Shown: positions 30,696-37,382 of the stretch, piece by piece
Numbering within the stretch: position 1 is the stretch's first letter
Layout of the letters: every line of letters begins with the position of its first letter
From: Treponema sp.
GTDB lineage: Bacteria > Spirochaetota > Spirochaetia > Treponematales > Treponemataceae
Assembly (NCBI GenBank): GCA_017395545.1
Contig: JAFPUF010000027.1
Coordinates: forward strand, 1 to 37,382
Direction: 5' to 3'
DNA: 37,382 bases
The notes under the pieces: generated by a model
Told to the model about the DNA's origin: nothing
Database searches by the model: none
The model's input: the letters and a program-made list of their open reading frames with translations, nothing else
Made by a program: the position numbers and the translations under genes

Positions 30696-33191
30696 ATGCT
30701 TACTCTCAAATTCGGTGGCACATCAATGGGAAGTGCCAAAAGAATTCTTGATTCTGTGGAAATTATGATTGGTCGTGCTAAAACTGACCGAATCAGCGTC
30801 ATCGTATCTGCCGTAGCCGGCGTTTCAAACAGCTTACAGGCCGCAATTGACGGCTGCATCACCGGCGGGTCAGCATCCACTTATGTAGAGAGCATGAGAA
30901 AAACCCATTCTGAAATCTGTTCCCAGCTCGAATCTGAAGTAAAGGGCTTTTCGTCAAAGGAAGTCCTCAAAAAAATCGAAGTCAACTTTGTCGAGCTTGA
31001 AAAACTTCTTTCTGGTGTCGCTTCGTTCGGTGAGTGCCCGAAATCAATCCACTGCCGTATCATGGGAATGGGAGAGCTTTGCTGCGTTCCAATCGTAAAT
31101 GCAGTTTTAGAGGCAAAAGGCCAGGATGTAATCGTCCTTGACTCACGCCGGTTCATCTTCACGACAGGAAATCAGGCTGAGGGCGATGTCGATTACGGCC
31201 GAACCTCAATCGCTTTTGAATCTTACAAAGACGGCGGAAAGAACGGCACAAACCGAATTATCCTCATGCCGGGATTCGTCTGCTCTTGGAGCGAGCACTA
31301 CGACGACGAGCCAAAAATGGGTCTGCTCGGAAGAAACGGCTCTGACTTCTCTGCCGCTGTGGTCGCAACCTGCCTCGAATCAACAAAATGCGAATTCTGG
31401 ACTGATGTTGACGGAATCTACACTGCCGATCCTCGTGTCGTAAGCGACGCAATCCTTGTCGAGGACATGACTTACGAAGAGGCGATGGAGCTTTCTTTCT
31501 TCGGAAGCAAAGTCCTTCACCCGAAGACTCTCGCCCCACTCGCTTCAAAAAATATCGAAGCATGGAGCCTGAACTCTCACAACCCGGAAGCACGGGGAAC
31601 TCGAATCGGAAAAGGTCCTTTTGAATCAGAAAAGAATGTCGGTCCTGTCCGCGGCATTTCCTGCCTCAAAAATACGGCTCTTGTCTCTGTCAGCGGAAGC
31701 GGAATGAAAGGCCGAACTGGTTTTGCCTCACGCATTTTTGCCGCTGTAAGCCGAGCCGGAATCTCGATGCTTTTGATTACACAGTCTTCTTCTGAATACA
31801 CGATTTCTTTCTGCGTAAAACAGACAGAATCACAGGCTGTAGAAGATGTCCTCAATCAGGAATTCGCTCTTGAAATCCGTGAGGGCGTAATCAACAAGAT
31901 TAAGGTTCAGGAACACACCGCAATCGTCTCAATCGTAGGCGATGGAATGAAACAGAACTGCGGAGTCGCAGGAAAATTCCTGAACTCTCTTTCTCAGCGT
32001 GGAATCAACATTCTCGCAATCGCACAGGGCTCAAGCGAACGCTCAATCTCTGTCGTAATCTCTGGTGAATATGGTGACACAGCCGTAAAAGCCGCTCACC
32101 TCTTCTTCTTCAACACAGCACAGCCCATCGAAGTCTTCGCTTTTGGTGCTGGAACAATCGGCGGCGCTCTTCTCGACCAGATTCGGGACCAGCATGACAA
32201 GCTTCTTGAACAGAACATCGACATCAAGGTTTGCGCAATCTCTACTCTGGACGGCATGATTCTCGACGGAAACGGAATCGACCTTTCAAACTGGCGTGAG
32301 ACTTGCAAGCACGCTACAGAAAAAACAAGCGTTGACGAAATCCTTGAATTCGTTCGTGATACAAAACCTCTCAACCCGGTTTTCGTTGACTGCACGGCAA
32401 GCTATGATTTGCCGAACCGATACCTTGACATTTTCAGGGCGGGAATGAGCATCGCAACTCCGAACAAACGGGCAAACTCAATGAGCATGGAGTTCTACCA
32501 CGAACTTCGAAAGGTTGCGAACGAAAATCACTGCCGATTCCTTTACGAGACAAATGTTGGTGCGGGGCTTCCTATCATCGACACATTGCAGAACCTTTTC
32601 AACTCAGGCGACAAGCTCACCGGCTTCAACGGAATCATGTCAGGCTCGCTCTCATACATCTTCGGAAAACTCGACGAGGGCAAAAAGTTCAGCGAGGCCG
32701 TTCTTGAGGCAAAAGAGCTTCGCTACACAGAGCCGGATCCGCGAGACGACCTCAAGGGAACCGATGTGGCGCGAAAGGCACTGATTATCGCCCGTGAAAG
32801 CGGCATGTCAATCGAGCTTGACGACATCAAAATGAACTCAATCTTCCCGGAAGGCTTCTCAATCGAAGGCACGACCGAGGAATTCTTAAAGCGCCTCCCG
32901 GAAGTAGACGCATACTTCGAGGAAAAGATGGCAAAACTCAAAAAAGAGAACAAGGTTCTGCGAATGGGAGCTTCAATCAAAGACGGAAAGGTCTCTGTCG
33001 GTATGCTTGAAGTAGGTCCTGATGATCCTCTCTACGGTGTCCGAGGCGGTGAGAATGCCTTCGTATTCCAGACAGCCCGCTACACACCGATTCCGCTCAC
33101 AGTCCGAGGATACGGAGCAGGTGCCGGGGTTACGGCAGCAGGTGTTTTCGGGGATATTATGAGGACGGTGAGTTTCAACCCGACTAAGTAA
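30696..33191 (+). CDS. thrA: Bifunctional aspartokinase / homoserine dehydrogenase
   Basis: The 831-residue fusion performs two steps of the aspartate pathway towards threonine, methionine and lysine. The N-terminal half is aspartokinase: KFGGTSMGSA, LLGRNGSDFSAAVVA, FWTDVDGIYTADPR. Paired ACT domains lie at about 320-460. From about 465 comes homoserine dehydrogenase: FGAGTIGGALL near 481, NGIMSGSLSYIFGKLDEG, and EPDPRDDLKGTDVARKALI. The ACT region implies amino-acid feedback, most likely threonine. GAGG 7 nt upstream fixes the start. A strong terminator follows. Confidence 0.96.
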   Translation: MLTLKFGGTSMGSAKRILDSVEIMIGRAKTDRISVIVSAVAGVSNSLQAAIDGCITGGSASTYVESMRKTHSEICSQLESEVKGFSSKEVLKKIEVNFVELEKLLSGVASFGECPKSIHCRIMGMGELCCVPIVNAVLEAKGQDVIVLDSRRFIFTTGNQAEGDVDYGRTSIAFESYKDGGKNGTNRIILMPGFVCSWSEHYDDEPKMGLLGRNGSDFSAAVVATCLESTKCEFWTDVDGIYTADPRVVSDAILVEDMTYEEAMELSFFGSKVLHPKTLAPLASKNIEAWSLNSHNPEARGTRIGKGPFESEKNVGPVRGISCLKNTALVSVSGSGMKGRTGFASRIFAAVSRAGISMLLITQSSSEYTISFCVKQTESQAVEDVLNQEFALEIREGVINKIKVQEHTAIVSIVGDGMKQNCGVAGKFLNSLSQRGINILAIAQGSSERSISVVISGEYGDTAVKAAHLFFFNTAQPIEVFAFGAGTIGGALLDQIRDQHDKLLEQNIDIKVCAISTLDGMILDGNGIDLSNWRETCKHATEKTSVDEILEFVRDTKPLNPVFVDCTASYDLPNRYLDIFRAGMSIATPNKRANSMSMEFYHELRKVANENHCRFLYETNVGAGLPIIDTLQNLFNSGDKLTGFNGIMSGSLSYIFGKLDEGKKFSEAVLEAKELRYTEPDPRDDLKGTDVARKALIIARESGMSIELDDIKMNSIFPEGFSIEGTTEEFLKRLPEVDAYFEEKMAKLKKENKVLRMGASIKDGKVSVGMLEVGPDDPLYGVRGGENAFVFQTARYTPIPLTVRGYGAGAGVTAAGVFGDIMRTVSFNPTK

Positions 33192-33217
33192 ATTGAAAGT
33201 TGAAAACGGAAAGTTGA
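33190..33217. repeat. AAATTGAAAGTTGAAAACGG short repeat (reverse orientation)
   Basis: Another copy of the TTTTCAACTTTC-type repeat, read on the opposite strand. It begins at the thrA stop codon. Confidence 0.45.
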
Positions 33218-33236
33218 GAGTTTAAAATCCTAAAAT

Positions 33237-33282
33237 GAAAAATCGCCCTTTTGAGCAAATCTCACTGGGGCGATTTTTTTTT
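33237..33282 (+). terminator. Bidirectional Rho-independent terminator between thrA and res
   Basis: AAAAATCGCCC (33238-33248) pairs with GGGCGATTTTT (33268-33278), 11 bp with an AT-rich outer part. T runs lie on both sides when each strand is read. It is shared by thrA (stop 33191) and the convergent res gene (stop 33311). Confidence 0.85.
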
Positions 33283-33310
33283 ACTGCAAACACGATATTT
33301 TTAGAAAGAG

Positions 33311-35515
33311 TTACTTCCACTCTTCACCAATCACTTTCCATGCATCGCTTGTAACATCGTCGTTGTATTCGCCTGTGCAAATCAGAAGTTCCATGCTCGA
33401 CTTGTCCTGTCGAACGAATCCACCGTGGAGTTTGTGGTGTTTTACATAGCGTTGCAGAACTCCACACTTTTTTGGCGAGAAAATGTCGATGTCTTCACTT
33501 GCACCCGTTCTGTCGAACCCACCTTTAGTTTCGCAAATCCAAATTTTGCCTTTAACGCTCAAAATGTAATCAGGATAAAAAAGTTTTTGCCGGTTGGAAT
33601 TATCTACATAGACGATTGAGAAAAATTCGTCGCCTTTGTCGCCGTTTTTGTACCACCAGTCTACGGAAGGGCAGTTTTCGCAGAATCGCTCAAAAAGTTT
33701 TTCTGGGGCGGAACGGAATTCTGCGCTAGATAAATAGCCTGTGTACACATTTTTCTTGAACTCACTTTGCACTTTGCTAGAAGAATCAAAAGTAAACAAA
33801 GCCGACTGGGGAATGAAGAAAGGCTTTTCGCTTACTGTTTCAAGTTCAAGAGAAGGCTCTTGTTGAGCCGACATTGCAAAGCGGAAGGCGTGGCGGAGTG
33901 CGTCAAAATTGTTGATGACGAAGGCATACCATTCTTTTATCGAAAGTTCCAGAAGTTTCTGTTTGTACAAGAATTTTCCTTCGTTTGCAAAGAGTTTTCC
34001 AAGTATCGTAACGGCACTTGCATATTCCAGACCGATTTCAAGGCCGATTCTGCCGACCCGGTTGTGGAATTCTCGGCCGTGCGTGTGGGTGTTCATCTTC
34101 TCGCGGAAACGCACCTGATTCAGTTTGTCCGCAGACACATCGGAAATGACCATCGCCTCGCCCGAAAAAGTAAGGCGTTCGATTTTGTCACGAAAAACAA
34201 AGCCTGCCGTTTCAAGCCGGATTTTGTTTTGCTTGCAATCGCCATCAAGATTATATTTCGTCTTAAAATACTCAGTAATCGACTTCAAAGCCAGCGCATC
34301 ATCCTGCGTGTCCAGAACTTGCGTTCTTTGCTCCTTAACAAGCGAGAATTTTTTATATTCATTTTTCAAGAAAATCATTTTTGCCTGCAATGCATTCTTT
34401 CCGAGAGCCGCTTTCGCTCCTTGCGTAAACTTACTGTCAAAAGTGTAAAGATAGCAGCTGTCTAGCAAATCGTTTCCGTAGTGGTGTGCTTCCGGCATTC
34501 GTCGGATTCGTCCGATTGTCTGAATCTCAAAAGTTTCGTCCATTCCTTCACGGAGTTTTACGAGAATATGAGCGCGAGGACAATCCCAGCCTGTCGCCAC
34601 CGCCTGCTTGATAATCACCGCAATCTGCTTTCCGTCATTCTTTTCGATATTTTCAAGATTGTCGTGACGACTAGAAAGCCATACCGCAAGAGTTCCGCCA
34701 TCAATAGAAATTCCATGCGCCTCAAAATATCCAATCACAGAATCCAAAAGTGCATCAGAATTGTTCGGAAGCTGAACGACAATCAGAGGATTCACGCCAG
34801 AGCCACAGGAAGCAAAACCTGACTCAAGTTCATCACGCTTTTTCAGAGCCTTTTCCAAAAGATATTCTGTGGGATTTTCCGCCTCAACTACATTCGGAAA
34901 ATCCTGATTTATTACGAGAAGTTTTTTAATCAGCCCTTCTGCGATTACATCGGCTTCCTTAACTTCAATCAAGCGGGCAGATTTGTCAGCAAGCGGAGTT
35001 GCCGAACAGCGGATAATTTTGTCGGTCTTAAAGAGCTGCACGATTGCGTCAGATTTTTCTGTAAAATTTTGGTGGCTTTCATCAATAATCACCTTAAAGT
35101 TCAAGCCCGCTACATGAGCTTTTTCTATCCATTCGAGAAAGTTCGTCCGCTCGCTGTCTTTGAGAGCGTTGTTGCCTTTTTTCGTCAGTTTTTCCCAGTT
35201 GATAAAACAAGAGTCGTTTTCGCAAAATCCGCCAGTCATCACATCGCCGAGAAGTTTTGTTGAAGCGTTGTGAATGTACAAATCCATTTTTCGCTTGCTC
35301 TGCTCTTCAAGATTTCCCTTTCCGGGTGTGAGCCAGATAAACACCGTGTGTGCGTGCCCTTTGGCATATTCGCTCATAAAATGGGTAAGGATAATCGTCT
35401 TTCCGCTTCCCGTCGGGCTTTTGAGGATAATGTCGCGAGAGCCTTCTTCCATCGCAATCAAAAGTTCGCGCATCGCATTCAGCTGAAATTTCATTAGATT
35501 CATATTTTTCTCCAT
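33311..35515 (-). CDS. Type III restriction endonuclease subunit (Res)
   Basis: The 734-residue DEAD-like helicase/nuclease works with Mod to cut DNA lacking the host methyl mark. Motifs: Walker A SPTGSGKT at 33-40, DESH (VIIDESHQN) near 143-147, SATPL near 168, and the late helicase motif QTIGRIRRMPE. Near 650-668 a PD-(D/E)xK nuclease appears as FYPDYIL...WICETKGG. It is shorter than the EcoP-type Res (over 900 residues) but has all expected motifs. GGAG lies 7 nt before the 35515 ATG; ATG at 35503, with another GGAG, is an alternative. It is 145 nt downstream of mod. Confidence 0.92.
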   Translation of the reverse strand: MEKNMNLMKFQLNAMRELLIAMEEGSRDIILKSPTGSGKTIILTHFMSEYAKGHAHTVFIWLTPGKGNLEEQSKRKMDLYIHNASTKLLGDVMTGGFCENDSCFINWEKLTKKGNNALKDSERTNFLEWIEKAHVAGLNFKVIIDESHQNFTEKSDAIVQLFKTDKIIRCSATPLADKSARLIEVKEADVIAEGLIKKLLVINQDFPNVVEAENPTEYLLEKALKKRDELESGFASCGSGVNPLIVVQLPNNSDALLDSVIGYFEAHGISIDGGTLAVWLSSRHDNLENIEKNDGKQIAVIIKQAVATGWDCPRAHILVKLREGMDETFEIQTIGRIRRMPEAHHYGNDLLDSCYLYTFDSKFTQGAKAALGKNALQAKMIFLKNEYKKFSLVKEQRTQVLDTQDDALALKSITEYFKTKYNLDGDCKQNKIRLETAGFVFRDKIERLTFSGEAMVISDVSADKLNQVRFREKMNTHTHGREFHNRVGRIGLEIGLEYASAVTILGKLFANEGKFLYKQKLLELSIKEWYAFVINNFDALRHAFRFAMSAQQEPSLELETVSEKPFFIPQSALFTFDSSSKVQSEFKKNVYTGYLSSAEFRSAPEKLFERFCENCPSVDWWYKNGDKGDEFFSIVYVDNSNRQKLFYPDYILSVKGKIWICETKGGFDRTGASEDIDIFSPKKCGVLQRYVKHHKLHGGFVRQDKSSMELLICTGEYNDDVTSDAWKVIGEEWK

Positions 35516-35536
35516 TTGGGTGCTCCCCTTCGTTCT

Positions 35537-35565
35537 GTCATTCCCGCGGCAGGCGCGGGAATCCC
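35537..35565. repeat. Small palindromic repeat between mod and res
   Basis: TGTCATTCCCGCG, a 5-nt loop and CGCGGGAATCC form a perfect 9-bp stem (ATTCCCGCG 35540-35548; CGCGGGAAT 35554-35562). The outer TGTCATT...AATC frame equals that of the copy inside mod at 35781-35808. Confidence 0.6.
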
Positions 35566-35574
35566 ATCACTCAG

Positions 35575-35650
35575 GGTCGGGCTTATCGGGGTTCCGCTCA
35601 CGCTCCATTCCATCGGAACGCCCGCCACTGGCGCGCGCCCCTACAATCCC
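35575..35650. repeat. GC-rich repeat between mod and res
   Basis: It shares GTCGGGC, GGTTCCGCT, CGCTCCATTCC, CGGAACG blocks with the reverse complement of 1927-2064. With the palindrome it fills the gap between mod and res and could affect their coupled expression. Confidence 0.5.
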
Positions 35651-35660
35651 TAGCACTTTC

Positions 35661-37271
35661 CTAACCGTTCAATTCCGGATAGTAGTATTGCGGAATGATT
35701 TTTACAGAAATGCCGTTTTGGTCAAAAAGAACCTTCTGCGCTTTAGAAAGTAGAACATCATGCCCAAGATACAGCGTCCTTGTCATTGTCGGGCTTGACC
35801 CGACAATCTTTTCCGTAAACGCTTCCAATTCCTCTTCCGTCAAGACAATCGCGACCGCCGTGTTATGCTCAAAGTCCACGGCGTTTTCAAGTTCCACAAG
35901 CTCGCGAACGTGCAAGAGCAGTTTGTCGGCGTATTCGTAGTATTCTTTTTCCGTGATTTCAACAAAATCCACTTTGAGGTATTTAAGCGAGCCTGAAAGT
36001 CCGTCAGAATATTTTGAGCCGTCTTTGCGTTCGCCAGTGATTACAGTTTTTAGACGCTCGTAGGTGATGTCGCGACAAATGCCGTTTTCGTTGTTCGTGC
36101 AAAGAATGAATTTGCGATGCCCGCCGTCTTCCGCATTGAGCTTGAGGACAGCGTGCCCAGTTGTGCCAGAGCCGGCAAAAAAGTCGAGAATGGTGGAGGA
36201 TTTATTAAAAAAAGTTGCTCCACTCACCAACTCTTTTATCAAAGATGTTGGTTTTGGATAATCAAAATTTATATTTAATTCTTTCAATTCATTCACACCA
36301 TTTTTATTCAGATGTTTTAAAACTGAATAGAATTTAGAAGAATCCATATCTAACCGACGAAGTTTACCAATGACAGTTAATCCATTATCTTTAGGAATTA
36401 AAATATAATCACCTTTTTCTATTCCTTTATCTATTTCTTTTTTAAATGATTCTCCTTTATATTCAATTAGTTCCTCATAGTGACAGTTTCCATATTTGCC
36501 AAATTCTTTTCTGAGCCAATCTTCTTGAACCCAATACTTTATACCATCTTTTTCTATTACTTTTCCGCGAATATCTTTTTCCTTTGCCAAAGGAGTAAAT
36601 TGACTAATATTTCTTGCATAAACAAGGCAATAATCATGACCTTTTATTACTTGTTTTGCCATTCCTCCACCCTCAGCACGGATAACACAAAAATCTGATA
36701 TAAAATTGTTTTCAGAAAAAATTTCATCGCATAAAATTTTTAAATCACAATGTTCATTATCATCAATAGAAATAAATATTACACCAGTGGCTTTCAACAG
36801 TCCTTTTGCAATTTGTAACCTCTCCGACATAAATGAAAGCCATTTTGAATGCTTAAATTCATCAATGCCATCTACTAAGTCATCGTTATAAATAAATTCT
36901 TTTCCCGTGTTGTACGGCGGATCAATATAAATCACATCGATTTTGCCCTTGTGAGTCTTCTCCAAAAGCTGCAAACTCGCCAAGTTGTCACCTTCCAGCA
37001 AAAAGTTCATTTCACCGCCGTTGCCAACGAACAGCTCTTTTTCTTCTGTCAGAACAGGAAGATGGCCTTCAAGAATCTCATCAATTTTTTCACGGTGCTC
37101 TTCAAAAACAAGCCCGTATTTCTGACCGTTGATTTGCGTTGTCAGTTCGTTCAGATAGCCCATGAGATTTCTGGCATTTTCGTCGTACAGATTGTTTTTC
37201 AGGTATTTTCTGATTTCTTCAATTTTATAAAGCAAGTCTTCGCGTTTTTGTTTGGATATATTTGTGGACAT
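35661..37271 (-). CDS. Type III DNA adenine methyltransferase subunit (Mod)
   Basis: The 536-residue protein is a beta-class N6-adenine methyltransferase and recognises the DNA site for the system. DPPYNTG (catalytic motif IV) near 113 comes before FFAGSGTTG (motif I, AdoMet binding) near 362, the order of the beta class. Between them (about 150-340) lies the target-recognition region, visibly more AT-rich than the rest. Near residues 488-497 (KIVGSSPTMT) a palindromic repeat of 28 bp is inserted in frame. The ATG has AAGGA about 10 nt upstream. It is the first gene of a mod-res operon. Confidence 0.94.
   Translation of the reverse strand: MSTNISKQKREDLLYKIEEIRKYLKNNLYDENARNLMGYLNELTTQINGQKYGLVFEEHREKIDEILEGHLPVLTEEKELFVGNGGEMNFLLEGDNLASLQLLEKTHKGKIDVIYIDPPYNTGKEFIYNDDLVDGIDEFKHSKWLSFMSERLQIAKGLLKATGVIFISIDDNEHCDLKILCDEIFSENNFISDFCVIRAEGGGMAKQVIKGHDYCLVYARNISQFTPLAKEKDIRGKVIEKDGIKYWVQEDWLRKEFGKYGNCHYEELIEYKGESFKKEIDKGIEKGDYILIPKDNGLTVIGKLRRLDMDSSKFYSVLKHLNKNGVNELKELNINFDYPKPTSLIKELVSGATFFNKSSTILDFFAGSGTTGHAVLKLNAEDGGHRKFILCTNNENGICRDITYERLKTVITGERKDGSKYSDGLSGSLKYLKVDFVEITEKEYYEYADKLLLHVRELVELENAVDFEHNTAVAIVLTEEELEAFTEKIVGSSPTMTRTLYLGHDVLLSKAQKVLFDQNGISVKIIPQYYYPELNG
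35781..35808. repeat. Palindromic repeat inserted in the mod coding sequence
   Basis: ATTGTCGGG (35785-35793) and CCCGACAAT (35799-35807) form a 9-bp stem with loop CTTGA. The outer frame TGTCATT...AATC equals that of the repeat at 35537-35565. The reading frame stays open through it. Confidence 0.65.
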
Positions 37272-37301
37272 GGTGAGTTTTTCCTTGTAAAAACAATAAA
37301 A

Positions 37302-37329
37302 ATAATAAAATTACTTATTTTAACTGTAA
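37302..37329 (-). promoter_or_regulatory. mod promoter
   Basis: On the minus strand TTACAG (37329-37324), 16 nt, TATTAT (37307-37302). The predicted start is near 37295, with a leader of about 24 nt. Confidence 0.45.
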
Positions 37330-37348
37330 TATCGACATTTTTACAGTT
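37322..37348. promoter_or_regulatory. Palindromic operator candidate at the mod promoter
   Basis: AACTGTAA (37322-37329) and TTACAGTT (37341-37348) are perfect 8-bp arms, 11 nt apart (19 nt centre to centre, about two helical turns). One arm covers the predicted -35. Confidence 0.5.
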
Positions 37349-37382
37349 TTCATTTAATAAAACATGGTTAAATTCTTGCTTA

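Noticed and set aside
33767..34465. 232-residue plus-strand ORF
   Set aside because: It is fully antisense to the well-supported res gene, with an unnatural composition and no ribosome site.
36205..36216. A7 tract in mod as a phase-variation switch
   Set aside because: Seven bases is short for slippage and the gene is intact. No longer tract or tetranucleotide repeat is present.
1..37382. tRNA, rRNA, CRISPR array, prophage or insertion sequence
   Set aside because: No cloverleaf-like sequence, direct-repeat array, transposase or phage gene was found on reading both strands. Small tRNAs or ncRNAs could still be missed without a search program.

Overview
The window looks like a chromosomal segment of a host-associated, pectin-degrading spirochaete, most likely a Treponema from a gut or rumen. 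This rests on protein style only: secreted pectin enzymes, a formylglycine-generating-like fold protein, an OmpA-type outer membrane protein, a large protein of spirochaete type with no known function, and moderately AT-rich DNA with many small intergenic palindromic repeats. No rRNA, tRNA, CRISPR array, prophage or transposase was found.

Layout. 1-3.8 kb: the end of a membrane protein, an exported FGE-sulfatase-fold protein, an RluA-family pseudouridine synthase, a secreted transglutaminase-like protein and a small unknown protein. 3.9-5.7 kb: a PL1 pectate lyase lipoprotein. 6.0-8.4 kb: a serC-serA serine biosynthesis operon. 8.6-15.0 kb: a 1276-residue pectin methylesterase / rhamnogalacturonan acetylesterase fusion, followed closely by a two-TM potassium-channel-like protein with an unusual filter, a stand-alone cyclic-nucleotide-binding protein and an exported barrel-like protein. 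15.0-19 kb: a C_GCAxxG_C_C family protein, an OmpA-domain protein, a RecQ-type helicase and a small membrane protein. 19-22.5 kb: an ABC binding protein and permease, NudC, and a PotB-like permease. 22.5-26.5 kb: a GH105 unsaturated rhamnogalacturonyl hydrolase lipoprotein, PgeF and a large protein of unknown function. 26.5-33.2 kb: TrkH, then pth-mazG-PhnP-like, then thrA. 33.3-37.3 kb: a type III restriction-modification system (mod then res).

How the genes fit together. Three pectin genes (PL1, CE8+CE12, GH105) make a logical pathway: de-esterify and deacetylate, cleave, then hydrolyse the unsaturated oligomers. They are dispersed and not one locus. The region between serC and the esterase carries two TGTGA-N6-TCACA-type (CRP-like) palindromes, one placed for each divergent gene. 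This suggests cAMP/Crp-family control of both carbon use and serine synthesis. The esterase transcript probably runs into the channel and cyclic-nucleotide-binding genes.

The observations most worth following are: the channel / cNMP-binding / barrel cassette with a GYYD filter; the CRP-like palindrome pair; a recurring promoter architecture with the -10 box exactly 6-8 nt before an SD-less ATG (predicted leaderless mRNAs); a palindromic repeat inserted in frame in the mod gene, with a related copy between mod and res; several intergenic repeat families, one of which seems to supply -35 elements; and overlapping convergent gene ends.
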